Assembly: GCA_021779005.1 (NCBI GenBank)
Contig: JAJYBN010000007.1
Span: 7,845 to 14,106 of the forward strand
DNA length: 6,262 bases
Reading direction: 5' to 3'
Source: Pseudomonadota bacterium
GTDB lineage: Bacteria; Pseudomonadota; Gammaproteobacteria; Natronospirales; REEB76
Shown: in pieces, positions 1 to 6,262 of the stretch
How the letters are laid out: every line of letters begins with the position of its first letter
How positions within the stretch are numbered: position 1 is the first letter of the stretch
Notes under the pieces: generated by a model
The model's input: only the letters and a program-made list of their open reading frames with translations
Told to the model about the DNA's origin: nothing
Databases searched by the model: none
Program-made: the position numbers and the translations under genes

Positions 1-1409
1 ACGGCGGAGCACATTGGTACAACGTCACGCCCCATGCTGCGCCCCAGTGGGCGCGGGTCTATCAGATTGGCGTCTCACCATTTGACGCCGGGACTGCGTA
101 TGCGAGTTTCGATGCACACATGGTCAATAATGATCGGGCGTATGTTTACCGCACTACCGACTATGGGCACAGCTGGACCCGGATAACCAATGGCCTGCCG
201 GAGCACACGCCGGTGCTGGTGGTGCGTGAAGATCCCAACCACAAGGACTTGCTCATCGCCGGCACCCTAACCGGACTTTATTATTCGAGCGACGATGGCG
301 ACCACTGGCAGGTGCTTAAAGGTGATTTCCCGACCGTCCCTGTATTCGACCTGCAGTTCGTAACCGCTACCCATTCATTGGCGGTTGCAACCCATGGGCG
401 CGGCCTATTCGTATTGGATAACTTGCGACCGCTGGAGGAATGGAACGACGCGATCGGCAGTAGTGACTTCCATCTGTTCAGTCCACAACCGGGCACACTC
501 TACAATCGCTGGTCGACCGATGAAGGCCAGCAGTGGAGGTACGCGGCACCGAACGCGCCCGAGGGCGTGGAATTCAGCTATTACCTGAAATCAGAGATCA
601 AGGCCAAGGACAAACATGATAAGAAAGGCCCGGTGATGATCGTAATCACCGATGCCCAGGGGCATAGCATCAACACGCTGCATGCTCCCGGAAAAGCCGG
701 CTTGAATCAGTTCGTCTGGGATATGGATTACGCCGGCCCAACGGCCATCGATTTCATCAAGAGCGCAGGCGGCGAGCAGCAGCGTGGTGGCCCGCAGGTG
801 CTACCCGGCAGCTATACGGCGTCCTTGACTGCGGACAGCCAAACACTGACGCAAACTGTGTCGGTGCGACTTGACCCCGACGTGAACGTCAGTCTCACTG
901 ACTACCGTGAGCAATTGCTGATGGCCTTGACCATGCGCAACCAGATGAGTGCCTTGGATGAGATGCTGAACCGGCTCAACGCCTGGCAGAGCCAGCTCAG
1001 CGACATGGGCGAGACACTCAAGCAGGCCGGGCAGGAAAAGACCGACGCGGCGATATTGGCCGAAGCTGGCAAGCTGAATGACAAGATAACAGAGTTAAAA
1101 AACACCTTGTTGGATCCGGATGTCCAACATGACGTGGATGAGGATTTCCTCAAGGACCTACCGCATTTCCACGGCGAGCTGCAATGGAACTCCTTTTTCC
1201 TCGGTGGCTTTGCCCAGGCACCGAGTGCGCCTTTCAAGAGCAAGGTGGCGGAGTTACAGTCGCGCCTGGAAGGCTATATTGGGCAGTTCAATCTGCTGCT
1301 ACAGCAGGATATTCCCAGCTTCAACAAGGCAGCGTATGCGGCGGGCGCCCCTACGCTCCTGGTGGGTAAACCCGGGTTGTACGAGCCACCACAACTTCCC
1401 AAGCTTTGA
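1..1409 (+). CDS. BNR/Asp-box beta-propeller (sortilin/VPS10-like) protein, 5' truncated
   Basis: The reading frame is open from the left edge (first full codon at base 3), so the ATG at 120 is internal; 468 residues are visible up to the TGA at 1407-1409. Two Asp-box motifs (S/T-x-D-x-G-x-x-W) are seen: TTDYGHSW near 153-176 and SSDDGDHW near 285-308. They are followed by HGRGLFVLDNL, typical of the last blade of the large 'WD40/YVTN/BNR-like repeat' or 'glycosyl hydrolase' propellers. After the propeller comes a beta-sandwich-like segment with the pattern GLNQFVWDMDYAGP ... LPGSYTASL, as in FlgD-Ig-like C-terminal modules. A Leu/Gln/Lys-rich, probably helical stretch (about 900-1300) then leads to a Pro-rich tail. 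Full-length relatives are usually around 1000 residues and exported, so more than half may lie outside the window. Despite the family name, no catalytic activity can be inferred; a ligand-binding or processing role in the cell envelope is possible. The family is fairly sure, the function unknown. Confidence 0.85.
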   Translation, partial: GGAHWYNVTPHAAPQWARVYQIGVSPFDAGTAYASFDAHMVNNDRAYVYRTTDYGHSWTRITNGLPEHTPVLVVREDPNHKDLLIAGTLTGLYYSSDDGDHWQVLKGDFPTVPVFDLQFVTATHSLAVATHGRGLFVLDNLRPLEEWNDAIGSSDFHLFSPQPGTLYNRWSTDEGQQWRYAAPNAPEGVEFSYYLKSEIKAKDKHDKKGPVMIVITDAQGHSINTLHAPGKAGLNQFVWDMDYAGPTAIDFIKSAGGEQQRGGPQVLPGSYTASLTADSQTLTQTVSVRLDPDVNVSLTDYREQLLMALTMRNQMSALDEMLNRLNAWQSQLSDMGETLKQAGQEKTDAAILAEAGKLNDKITELKNTLLDPDVQHDVDEDFLKDLPHFHGELQWNSFFLGGFAQAPSAPFKSKVAELQSRLEGYIGQFNLLLQQDIPSFNKAAYAAGAPTLLVGKPGLYEPPQLPKL

Positions 1410-1423
1410 GCTAATGAGAATGT

Positions 1424-1480
1424 ATAGCGGAATACAGTTCACCATCGATGAGCTGTATTCCGCTATTCACTTACGGTTTT
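1424..1480 (+). terminator. Strong hairpin after the propeller gene, probable terminator
   Basis: A perfect 14-bp inverted repeat (ATAGCGGAATACAG at 1424-1437, its complement at 1453-1466) begins 15 bases after the stop codon at 1409. Pairing extends inward through 1438-1441 with 1449-1452 (one G-T wobble), giving an 18-bp stem and a 7-nt loop. The only T run downstream is short and distant (TTTT at 1477-1480), so it is not a textbook intrinsic terminator. It may act as a weak or Rho-assisted terminator, or as a 3'-end stabiliser. On the opposite strand no T run follows the stem. Confidence 0.55.
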
Positions 1481-1502
1481 CTGGCCAGACGTAACAGTCT
1501 GG
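1480..1502. repeat. Overlapping small palindromes in the convergent gap
   Basis: TCTGGCCAGA (1480-1489) is a perfect 10-bp palindrome. Overlapping it, CCAGAC (1485-1490) pairs with GTCTGG (1497-1502) across a 6-nt loop. The two pairings are mutually exclusive. No T run follows on either strand, so a terminator role is not supported; a protein-binding site or an alternative RNA fold is possible, and chance is not excluded. Confidence 0.3.
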
Positions 1503-1541
1503 GGAAAATAAAGTATCTGGACCTGCACTAGCTGCTCGATC

Positions 1542-1570
1542 CCCCATTAGCGATGGGGCTCATCTTTTTT
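1542..1570 (+). terminator. Short hairpin with distal T run, overlapping the permease stop codon
   Basis: CCCCAT (1542-1547) pairs with ATGGGG (1553-1558) around a 5-nt loop, followed after six bases by TTTTTT (1565-1570). Read on the + strand this resembles an imperfect intrinsic terminator that would stop transcripts running out of the propeller gene. However, the T run is the complement of the two AAA lysine codons near the permease C-terminus, and the stem overlaps the permease TAA (1547-1549). It could therefore be a coincidence of coding sequence. The gap between stem and T run lowers confidence. Confidence 0.3.
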
Positions 1571-2923
1571 AGGCTTTGTGTGCCGCTGCCAGAAAATCCA
1601 GATGTAGTACAAAGGAACACCCAGCAGCGTGATGAGAATGCTTCTGCCGGTAGAGAGAGGTTGTTCATAAAGTGAATTGCCCACCACCACGAACGTGGCC
1701 AGCACGAATAGCGCAGGAATGATTGGATAACCCCACGCGCGGTAAGGGCGTGGAAAATCTGGCTGGCGTTTCCTCAGGATGAACAAACCGATAACTGCCA
1801 GCGCCAGGAACGGCCAGATGCCGAGCACATAGGCTTCGGCGAGATGCATGAAATCTAGCAGTAGCACGTAGATGACGGCAATCACTACGATGAAGGCGAT
1901 GGCAACGTAGGGTGTTTCGTAACGCGGATGCACCCGGCCCACGGTTCGGAAGAACAAACCGTCCTCAGCCATGGCATAAAACACCCGTGGACTAGAAAGG
2001 ATGCTGCCGTTGAGTGTACCGAATACCGAGAGCATGACTAGGGCCGCCACCATCGACGCGCCTGCATGCCCGAGTACCAGCGTAGCGGAATCCGCGGCCA
2101 CCGACTTGGAAGCCGCCAGTTCTGACAGCGGCAAGGCGCGCAGGTAGGCGGCGTTGATTAGCAGATACACCACGATGACGACCACGGTGCCACCGATCAA
2201 TGCGAGTGGAAGATTGCGCTGTGGGTTGCGCACCTCACCGGAAACAGCGGTGAGATTCTCCCATCCGTCGTAGGCCCAGAGCGCAGCCACCAGCCCGATG
2301 CCGATGCCCGGCCAGTTGGCCATTCCCATCGATTCCGCATGCAGTGGGTTGTGGGCACCGCCGGGTGCCAGCAAGAAGATCGCCGCACTCAATCCCACGA
2401 TGGCCAGGACTTTGGCACTGCTGGACAGATTCTGGATCACAGCGCCGAGTTTCACCGATCGGTAATTGGCGGCGCTCACCAGCACGATCAGGATGGCAGC
2501 GATCAGATGCGTGACGGTCGCCGAAAGCGGTATGAAGTATCCCAGATATTCGGCAAAGATCAGGCTTTGTGCCGCCCAGGAGATGGGTGTGGTCAGCAAC
2601 CACATCCAGCCGAACACGAAAGCCATGGGCCGGCCATAGGCTTCCCGCAGGTACACATACGGGCCACCCGCTTCCGGGTACATGGCCGCCAGTTCTGCAA
2701 CTGAAAGAGCACCGAACAGGGCCACCAGCCCCCCCAAAACCCACACTAGGGCAATGCCAGTGAGGTTGCCGGTGACTGCGGCGATCGGGGATGGCACGCG
2801 GAAGATGCCACTGCCGATGATGATACCCACCACCACCGCCATGCCAGTCCATAGGCCAAGTTTGCGTGGCAGGCTGCTTGGCGGGCTCAGGGGTATATCC
2901 TGCATAGACGTGAAGCCTGCCAC
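1547..2923 (-). CDS. APC-superfamily amino acid permease
   Basis: A 458-residue inner-membrane transporter of the amino acid-polyamine-organocation superfamily, probably close to the LAT/SteT-like amino acid exchangers or permeases. The TM1 substrate-binding signature GIIIGSGIF is at residues 33-41. The E-L-x-x-x-Y-P-E-A-G-G-P-Y-V-Y segment at 77-91 is typical of TM2-3. ANYRSVKLGA..QN....AK (152-171) matches the conserved N-x-x-x-V-K-x-G-A region. WAYDGWEN at 216-223, followed by GEVRNPQRNLP, is the characteristic TM6 and following loop. About 12 hydrophobic segments are spread over the whole length, which is normal for the family, and the tail is Lys-rich and cytoplasmic. The longest start is GTG at 2923; an ATG at 2905 (residue 7) gives 452 residues and has a weak AGG about 10 bases upstream, so the true start is uncertain. 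An in-frame stop lies just upstream (2939-2941). The substrate cannot be told from sequence alone. The gene is convergent with the propeller gene and divergent from the GFA gene, so it is probably monocistronic. Confidence 0.93.
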   Translation of the reverse strand: MAGFTSMQDIPLSPPSSLPRKLGLWTGMAVVVGIIIGSGIFRVPSPIAAVTGNLTGIALVWVLGGLVALFGALSVAELAAMYPEAGGPYVYLREAYGRPMAFVFGWMWLLTTPISWAAQSLIFAEYLGYFIPLSATVTHLIAAILIVLVSAANYRSVKLGAVIQNLSSSAKVLAIVGLSAAIFLLAPGGAHNPLHAESMGMANWPGIGIGLVAALWAYDGWENLTAVSGEVRNPQRNLPLALIGGTVVVIVVYLLINAAYLRALPLSELAASKSVAADSATLVLGHAGASMVAALVMLSVFGTLNGSILSSPRVFYAMAEDGLFFRTVGRVHPRYETPYVAIAFIVVIAVIYVLLLDFMHLAEAYVLGIWPFLALAVIGLFILRKRQPDFPRPYRAWGYPIIPALFVLATFVVVGNSLYEQPLSTGRSILITLLGVPLYYIWIFWQRHTKPKKDEPHR

Positions 2924-2979
2924 AGTACAGGGCTGGCGTCACCTCTGGCTGCTCTGCCATGGTGCGCGTAAACCGGTAT

Positions 2980-3007
2980 ATTTAAGCCAGCACGGACATC
3001 CTCACAA
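2980..3007 (-). promoter_or_regulatory. Possible sigma-70-type promoter for the permease
   Basis: Read on the - strand, TTGTGA (complement of 3002-3007, 4 of 6 matches to TTGACA) and TTAAAT (complement of 2980-2985, 4 of 6 matches to TATAAT) are separated by 16 bases. Transcription would start near 2973, giving a leader of about 50 to 70 bases before the GTG at 2923 or the ATG at 2905. It is the best-placed candidate by eye, but such partial matches are common. Confidence 0.35.
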
Positions 3008-3015
3008 GTCCTACA

Positions 3016-3042
3016 CGGCAATCACAGTCATTCAGATTACCG
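3016..3042. promoter_or_regulatory. Imperfect dyad between divergent genes, possible operator
   Basis: CGGCAATC (3016-3023) and GATTACCG (3035-3042) form an inverted repeat of 8-bp arms with one mismatch and an 11-base centre. It lies just upstream of the candidate permease -35 element and about 35 bases before the GFA start codon, where a dimeric regulator could control both directions. No regulator gene is visible in the window. The role is inferred from position and symmetry only. Confidence 0.3.
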
Positions 3043-3076
3043 AATTATTTGTTGACACCCTGGTCCTGCCAATCAA

Positions 3077-3508
3077 ATGATGACTTTTACTGGTAGTTGT
3101 TACTGCGGTAACCTTCAAATCAGTTTTGAAACCGGTTTCAATCATACGAACCTGCCTGTGCGTGTCTGTCAATGTTCCTTCTGCCGAGCCCATGGGAATA
3201 TCACCGCTACGGATCCAAAGGGGCGCGTGAACATCCGCGCGATCGATCCCGCGCACGTGCGGCATTACCGTTTCGGGCTCGGCATTACAGATTTCTTGAT
3301 TTGCGCGAACTGTGGTGTATTCGTGGCTGCGGTAATGGAGATCGATGGCATGCATTACGCCAGCATCAATGCCAATGTCCTGGATGACCGCCCGCGGCTG
3401 CAGCAGTTACCAGTGCCGGTGGATTACTCGAACGAAAGCGTTGATCAGCGCCGCGCACGTCGCATAAAACATTGGACTCCAGCGGTTTTCACCGGGACTT
3501 TATCTTGA
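3077..3508 (+). CDS. GFA/CENP-V family zinc protein
   Basis: A 143-residue protein with the cysteine layout of the GFA (glutathione-dependent formaldehyde-activating enzyme / CENP-V) fold. G-S-C-Y-C-G gives C8 and C10, C-Q-C-S-F-C gives C31, C33 and C36, and C-A-N-C-G gives C76 and C79. These seven cysteines correspond to the family's zinc ligands, and the length is normal for a single domain. Some members bind glutathione and were described as condensing it with formaldehyde; for most, including this one, the real reaction is unknown, so 'formaldehyde-activating' should not be read literally. It is probably cytoplasmic, as no signal peptide or membrane segment is visible. Two tandem ATG codons (3077 and 3080) could start it; no clear Shine-Dalgarno sequence precedes them. 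The stop codon directly abuts the GTG of the Omp85 gene, suggesting one transcript and coupled translation. Confidence 0.9.
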   Translation: MMTFTGSCYCGNLQISFETGFNHTNLPVRVCQCSFCRAHGNITATDPKGRVNIRAIDPAHVRHYRFGLGITDFLICANCGVFVAAVMEIDGMHYASINANVLDDRPRLQQLPVPVDYSNESVDQRRARRIKHWTPAVFTGTLS

Positions 3509-5188
3509 GTGGCTAGACAAATCGTACGCGTCGGCGCCGTTCTTTTAATTTTCACGCTTTCAATAGCGCGGCTAGCACATGCCGATACTTGCCCGGTGCC
3601 GCCCAGCAATGCGTTCGATCAGTGGCACAACAACGTCGAGTGGGATTTGCTTGCTGTCCAGGGTTATCGTATCGGTAAGATACATATCGTCGTGGACAAT
3701 GTATTCGACCTCAATAATCCGGCACAAAACATTTGGTACGCGCGTCTTGCCAACAAACTGCATATAAAAACACTTCCCCGAGCAATTCGTGAACAGTTGT
3801 TATTCAAATCCGGTGACCTCGTAAACCCGCGCATTATCTATGAGAGTGCGCGTCGTCTGCACGCGATCAGGTATCTGCGTGAATCCAGTATAACGCCTGA
3901 AAACTGCAGTGATCACAGCGTGGATGTGAGCGTACAAGTCAAGGACGCATGGACCTTGAAGCTGGATTTACAATTCGCCCATGTTGGTGGGCAGAACGCC
4001 CTTCAATTTGAAGTTACAGATGCAAATATATTCGGTACTGGTAAAGCCCTAAGTATTGGACATGCCAGTGATCCACAGCGCACCTCGAACCTGATTGACT
4101 ACCAGGATCCAGCACTGTTCGGCAGCTATTGGCAACTGGCCAGTACCTATGAGGATTTATCTGACGGCCATATCAAGTATCTGAGCATCCGTCAGCCTTT
4201 TTATGAAGACCAAACCCCGTGGTCGGTGCAGACCAGTTTTTATGATCAACAGGAGAACATAAATTTCTACAATCAGGATACGCTCGCATGGTCCGCGCCC
4301 AGCAACCTGCAACAACATGATGTCTCATGGGCGCATCTTATTAACTGGTCCAACTCAGACGCTAGCGGCACGCGCGCCGGCATGCTGTATACCGATAGCG
4401 ATTACGGTTATGGGGCCCTGCAGCTGGACAATCCTGGATTATTGCCCGAACCGACCTTGACACCGCGTCAGCTCGCTGGTGTGGGTCTTACCTGGGAATA
4501 TTTTCAGGATCACTACATGAGCTTCACCAACTTGCAATACATCGATCGTACTGAGGATTACAATTTGGGCTGGATTCTGAATCTGCGAGCGGGACATTAT
4601 GGAGATACCTTCGGTGGCAACGTGTCAGCGCCGTTTTATGGAGTGTCTGCTTCCTGGGGAAGCGAATTGCCTGGCAATGCAGTATTGCTGGCATCCGGTT
4701 TCGCGTATGACCGCCAACAGAACGGCGTCAGCCAAAATCTGCTGAGTAATCTGACCTTGACTTATTACAGCCAGTATTTCCCCTGGCAGACACTGGTCGC
4801 GCATGTGCAGTGGGATGCGGTGTTGCGTCCGGATCCAGAAAGTTATCTGTACATCGGCGGGCTTCAGGGGCTGCGAGGTTATCCCAATTATTACGCGATC
4901 GGTGACCGCCGCTGGCAGGCCACCATCGAAGACCGGATCGTCACCCCGATGCAGATCATGAGTCTTTTCCAGCTGGGGTTCGTGGGCTATGTGGATGTGG
5001 CACAGGTCCACCAATCGTCGCCGATTGCGTGGAGTCCGATCTATAGCGATGTCGGTATGGGATTACGCATTGGCAGCATCCGCAGCGCATTTGACAATAC
5101 CTTCTACCTTACCATTGCTTGGCCCCTTAAGAGCGCGCCCGGTGTGAGTGGGCATGAGATCGTGATCGGCAACATCATCAGTTTCTGA
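3509..5188 (+). CDS. BamA/TamA-like (Omp85) outer-membrane protein with one POTRA
   Basis: A 559-residue outer-membrane beta-barrel protein. Residues 1-25 form a Sec signal peptide with an R-rich n-region, hydrophobic core VLLIFTLSIA and likely cleavage at AHA|D. A POTRA-like domain spans about 52-150 (IGKIHIVV ... FKSGDLVNPRIIYESARRLHAIRYL ... VDVSVQVKDAWTL). The remaining roughly 400 residues fit a 16-strand Omp85 barrel, opening with the TDANIFGTGKAL and YQDPALFGSYW patterns. LRGY at 455-458, followed by GDRR, is the conserved lid-loop (L6) motif, and the chain ends in Phe. BamA has five POTRA domains and TamA three, so this is a small relative; an outer-membrane translocation or assembly role is inferred, the client unknown. 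The only cysteines of the mature protein, C28 and C133, flank the POTRA and might form a disulfide. The start is GTG at 3509, right after the in-frame TGA of the GFA gene; it is the only start that keeps the signal peptide. The 5' part is noticeably more AT-rich than neighbouring genes. Confidence 0.9.
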   Translation: MARQIVRVGAVLLIFTLSIARLAHADTCPVPPSNAFDQWHNNVEWDLLAVQGYRIGKIHIVVDNVFDLNNPAQNIWYARLANKLHIKTLPRAIREQLLFKSGDLVNPRIIYESARRLHAIRYLRESSITPENCSDHSVDVSVQVKDAWTLKLDLQFAHVGGQNALQFEVTDANIFGTGKALSIGHASDPQRTSNLIDYQDPALFGSYWQLASTYEDLSDGHIKYLSIRQPFYEDQTPWSVQTSFYDQQENINFYNQDTLAWSAPSNLQQHDVSWAHLINWSNSDASGTRAGMLYTDSDYGYGALQLDNPGLLPEPTLTPRQLAGVGLTWEYFQDHYMSFTNLQYIDRTEDYNLGWILNLRAGHYGDTFGGNVSAPFYGVSASWGSELPGNAVLLASGFAYDRQQNGVSQNLLSNLTLTYYSQYFPWQTLVAHVQWDAVLRPDPESYLYIGGLQGLRGYPNYYAIGDRRWQATIEDRIVTPMQIMSLFQLGFVGYVDVAQVHQSSPIAWSPIYSDVGMGLRIGSIRSAFDNTFYLTIAWPLKSAPGVSGHEIVIGNIISF

Positions 5189-6262
5189 GTTCCAGGCTTT
5201 CTGCTTCGAGCACCGATTGTGCCAGCACATCCATATTTTCGGCGCGACCGATGATTCTGGCTGGCAGGGATGGGAGTGCTGATAGCAATGCCAGCAGCAG
5301 CGAAGCACAGTACGGAACGGACTGGATCAGTAAAACGATTACCCAGAGTGTAAGGTCACGCATTCCACTAGCGATTTGGGTAAAAACCGCGAGCGCACTC
5401 AACCACAGAGCCAGCATGATTAACGTTTCCTCGCGGCTTGCAACCAGGGCCTGCAGTAGCGCATGGCTGCGCACCTGCTTAGGCGTACGGAAGAATGCTT
5501 GGTTACGGGTCAAGAGTCCGCTGAGCATTGCCATCCCAATGGTGTGCGTTAGTGCCAGTCCAGCGATCGCCGCCGCCGAAGTCTGGCGGATGTTAGCGCC
5601 CACGCGCGTGCGATACAGGTACACCAGCTTGGCAAGTTTGAATGTGAACAGCGCCAACGGCAGTGCCGATACCGCCAGCATGGGTGGATCGATCTTGTGT
5701 GGAAAATTGATCATGGCCAGCGACCACAGCAAGGCGCTCAGGTTGAACAGCAGATTGAGTCCGTCCGCCAGCCACGGCAGCCAGCCGGCCAGGAAGTGAT
5801 AGCGCTGGCCCAGGGTGAGCGGGCCGGCGCGCCCCAGCAGTATATGGGCGTGATGGCGCAATATCTGCATGGCGCCATAGGCCCAGCGAAAGCGCTGTTT
5901 TTTGTAGTCCAGAAATGTATCCGGCATGAGGCCGCGGCCATAACCGCGTGGAATGTAAGCGGCTTCAAGGCCGGCAGCGAACACCCGCAAGCCCAATTCC
6001 GCATCCTCGGTGATGCACCATTCAGCCCAGCCCTGCAGATCCTCCAACACCCGTCTGCGGATCATGGTCATGGTGCCATGCTGGATGATGGCATTGCGCT
6101 CGTTACGGGTGATCATGCCGATGTAGAAGAAACCCCGATACTCGGCATAACACATGGCTTTGAATAGGTTCACATCAGCATCACGATAATCCTGCGGTGC
6201 CTGCACTACGGCGATCTTATCGTCGGCAAACAACGGCACCAGCTCTTTCAGCCATTGGCGGT
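5178..6262 (-). CDS. Membrane GT2 glycosyltransferase, NdvB-like glucan synthase, 5' truncated
   Basis: The frame runs off the right edge (the GTG at 6239 is internal), leaving about 360 C-terminal residues. Visible GT2 processive-synthase motifs are VVQAPQDYRD (about 18-27 of the visible part), HGTMTMIRR (61-69), the catalytic TED in W-C-I-T-E-D-A-E-L-G-L-R (codons at 6003-6011), and QRFRW (5883-5897), the QxxRW motif that binds the acceptor and nucleotide in cellulose-synthase-like enzymes. The N-terminal DxD region lies outside. About five to six hydrophobic segments follow, so it sits in the inner membrane and probably couples polymerisation to export. The stretch IIQHGTMTMIRR ... GWAEWCITEDAELGLR ... 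RGLMPDTF..YKKQRFRWAYGAMQIL resembles, from memory, the NdvB-type beta-glucan synthases of Pseudomonas and rhizobia, some of which carry an N-terminal GH17 domain. Beta-glucan as product is an inference; cellulose or another polysaccharide is possible. Its stop (5178-5180) lies inside the end of the Omp85 gene. Confidence 0.9.
   Translation of the reverse strand, partial: RQWLKELVPLFADDKIAVVQAPQDYRDADVNLFKAMCYAEYRGFFYIGMITRNERNAIIQHGTMTMIRRRVLEDLQGWAEWCITEDAELGLRVFAAGLEAAYIPRGYGRGLMPDTFLDYKKQRFRWAYGAMQILRHHAHILLGRAGPLTLGQRYHFLAGWLPWLADGLNLLFNLSALLWSLAMINFPHKIDPPMLAVSALPLALFTFKLAKLVYLYRTRVGANIRQTSAAAIAGLALTHTIGMAMLSGLLTRNQAFFRTPKQVRSHALLQALVASREETLIMLALWLSALAVFTQIASGMRDLTLWVIVLLIQSVPYCASLLLALLSALPSLPARIIGRAENMDVLAQSVLEAESLELRN

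Noticed and set aside
902..1243. A 113-codon antisense frame inside the propeller gene
   Set aside because: It is fully opposite a well-supported coding frame, with a Ser/Cys-rich composition typical of an antisense shadow, and no start signal or domain.
2235..2960. A 241-codon - strand frame starting at ATG 2960, overlapping the permease
   Set aside because: It lies out of frame within the permease coding sequence, is rich in His/Arg/Gly/Pro as expected for an out-of-frame reading of a GC-rich gene, has no recognisable domain and no ribosome binding site. A short upstream-ORF effect of its first codons cannot be excluded.
3052..3078. A perfect TTGACA (3052-3057) with TCAAAT (3073-3078) as a promoter for the GFA gene
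   Set aside because: The spacing is only 15 bases and transcription would begin near 3085, inside the coding sequence and past both ATG codons, so it cannot yield the full GFA protein. No better + strand promoter was recognised in the gap.
5260..5295. Inverted repeat GCTGGCA / TGCCAGC (5260-5266 and 5289-5295)
   Set aside because: It lies within the coding sequence of the glycosyltransferase C-terminus, has a 22-base spacer and no T run; a 7-bp repeat is expected by chance at this GC content.
5251..5799. A 182-codon + strand frame opposite the glycosyltransferase
   Set aside because: It overlaps conserved membrane segments of the real gene on the other strand, is Ser/Ala/Arg-rich without any recognisable motif, and is best explained as a shadow.

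Overview
The window reads as ordinary Gram-negative chromosomal DNA, most likely from a proteobacterium and plausibly a gammaproteobacterium. The evidence is an Omp85-type outer-membrane beta-barrel protein with a Sec signal peptide, a membrane GT2 glucan-synthase-like protein, tight gene packing and a moderate-to-high GC content. I saw no rRNA or tRNA gene, CRISPR array, transposase, integrase or phage gene. Assignment to a genus is not possible from this sequence alone.

Layout, left to right. (1) The 3' part of a large beta-propeller protein with BNR/Asp-box repeats (sortilin/VPS10-like 'glycosyl hydrolase' family) on the + strand, cut by the left edge and ending at 1409. (2) A 137-bp convergent intergenic gap rich in inverted repeats, including a strong hairpin at 1424-1466. 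(3) An APC-superfamily amino acid permease on the - strand (1547-2923). (4) A divergent intergenic region (2924-3076) with a possible - strand promoter and an imperfect dyad that could be an operator. (5) A small GFA/CENP-V-type zinc protein (3077-3508), followed with no gap and in the same frame by (6) a BamA/TamA-like (Omp85) outer-membrane protein with one recognisable POTRA domain (3509-5188). (7) The C-terminal part of a membrane GT2 glycosyltransferase resembling NdvB-type beta-glucan synthases on the - strand (5178 to the right edge), overlapping the Omp85 gene tail-to-tail by 11 bp.

The genes do not form one evident pathway. The only likely operon is GFA protein plus Omp85 protein, joined stop-to-start. 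The permease is divergent from that pair, and the propeller and glycosyltransferase genes are cut by the window edges. The points most worth a second look are the zero-gap in-frame GFA/Omp85 junction with a GTG start, the low GC of the Omp85 gene's 5' portion, the dyad between the divergent genes, and the structured convergent gap. I found no convincing evidence of a novel defence, mobile or RNA-based system.
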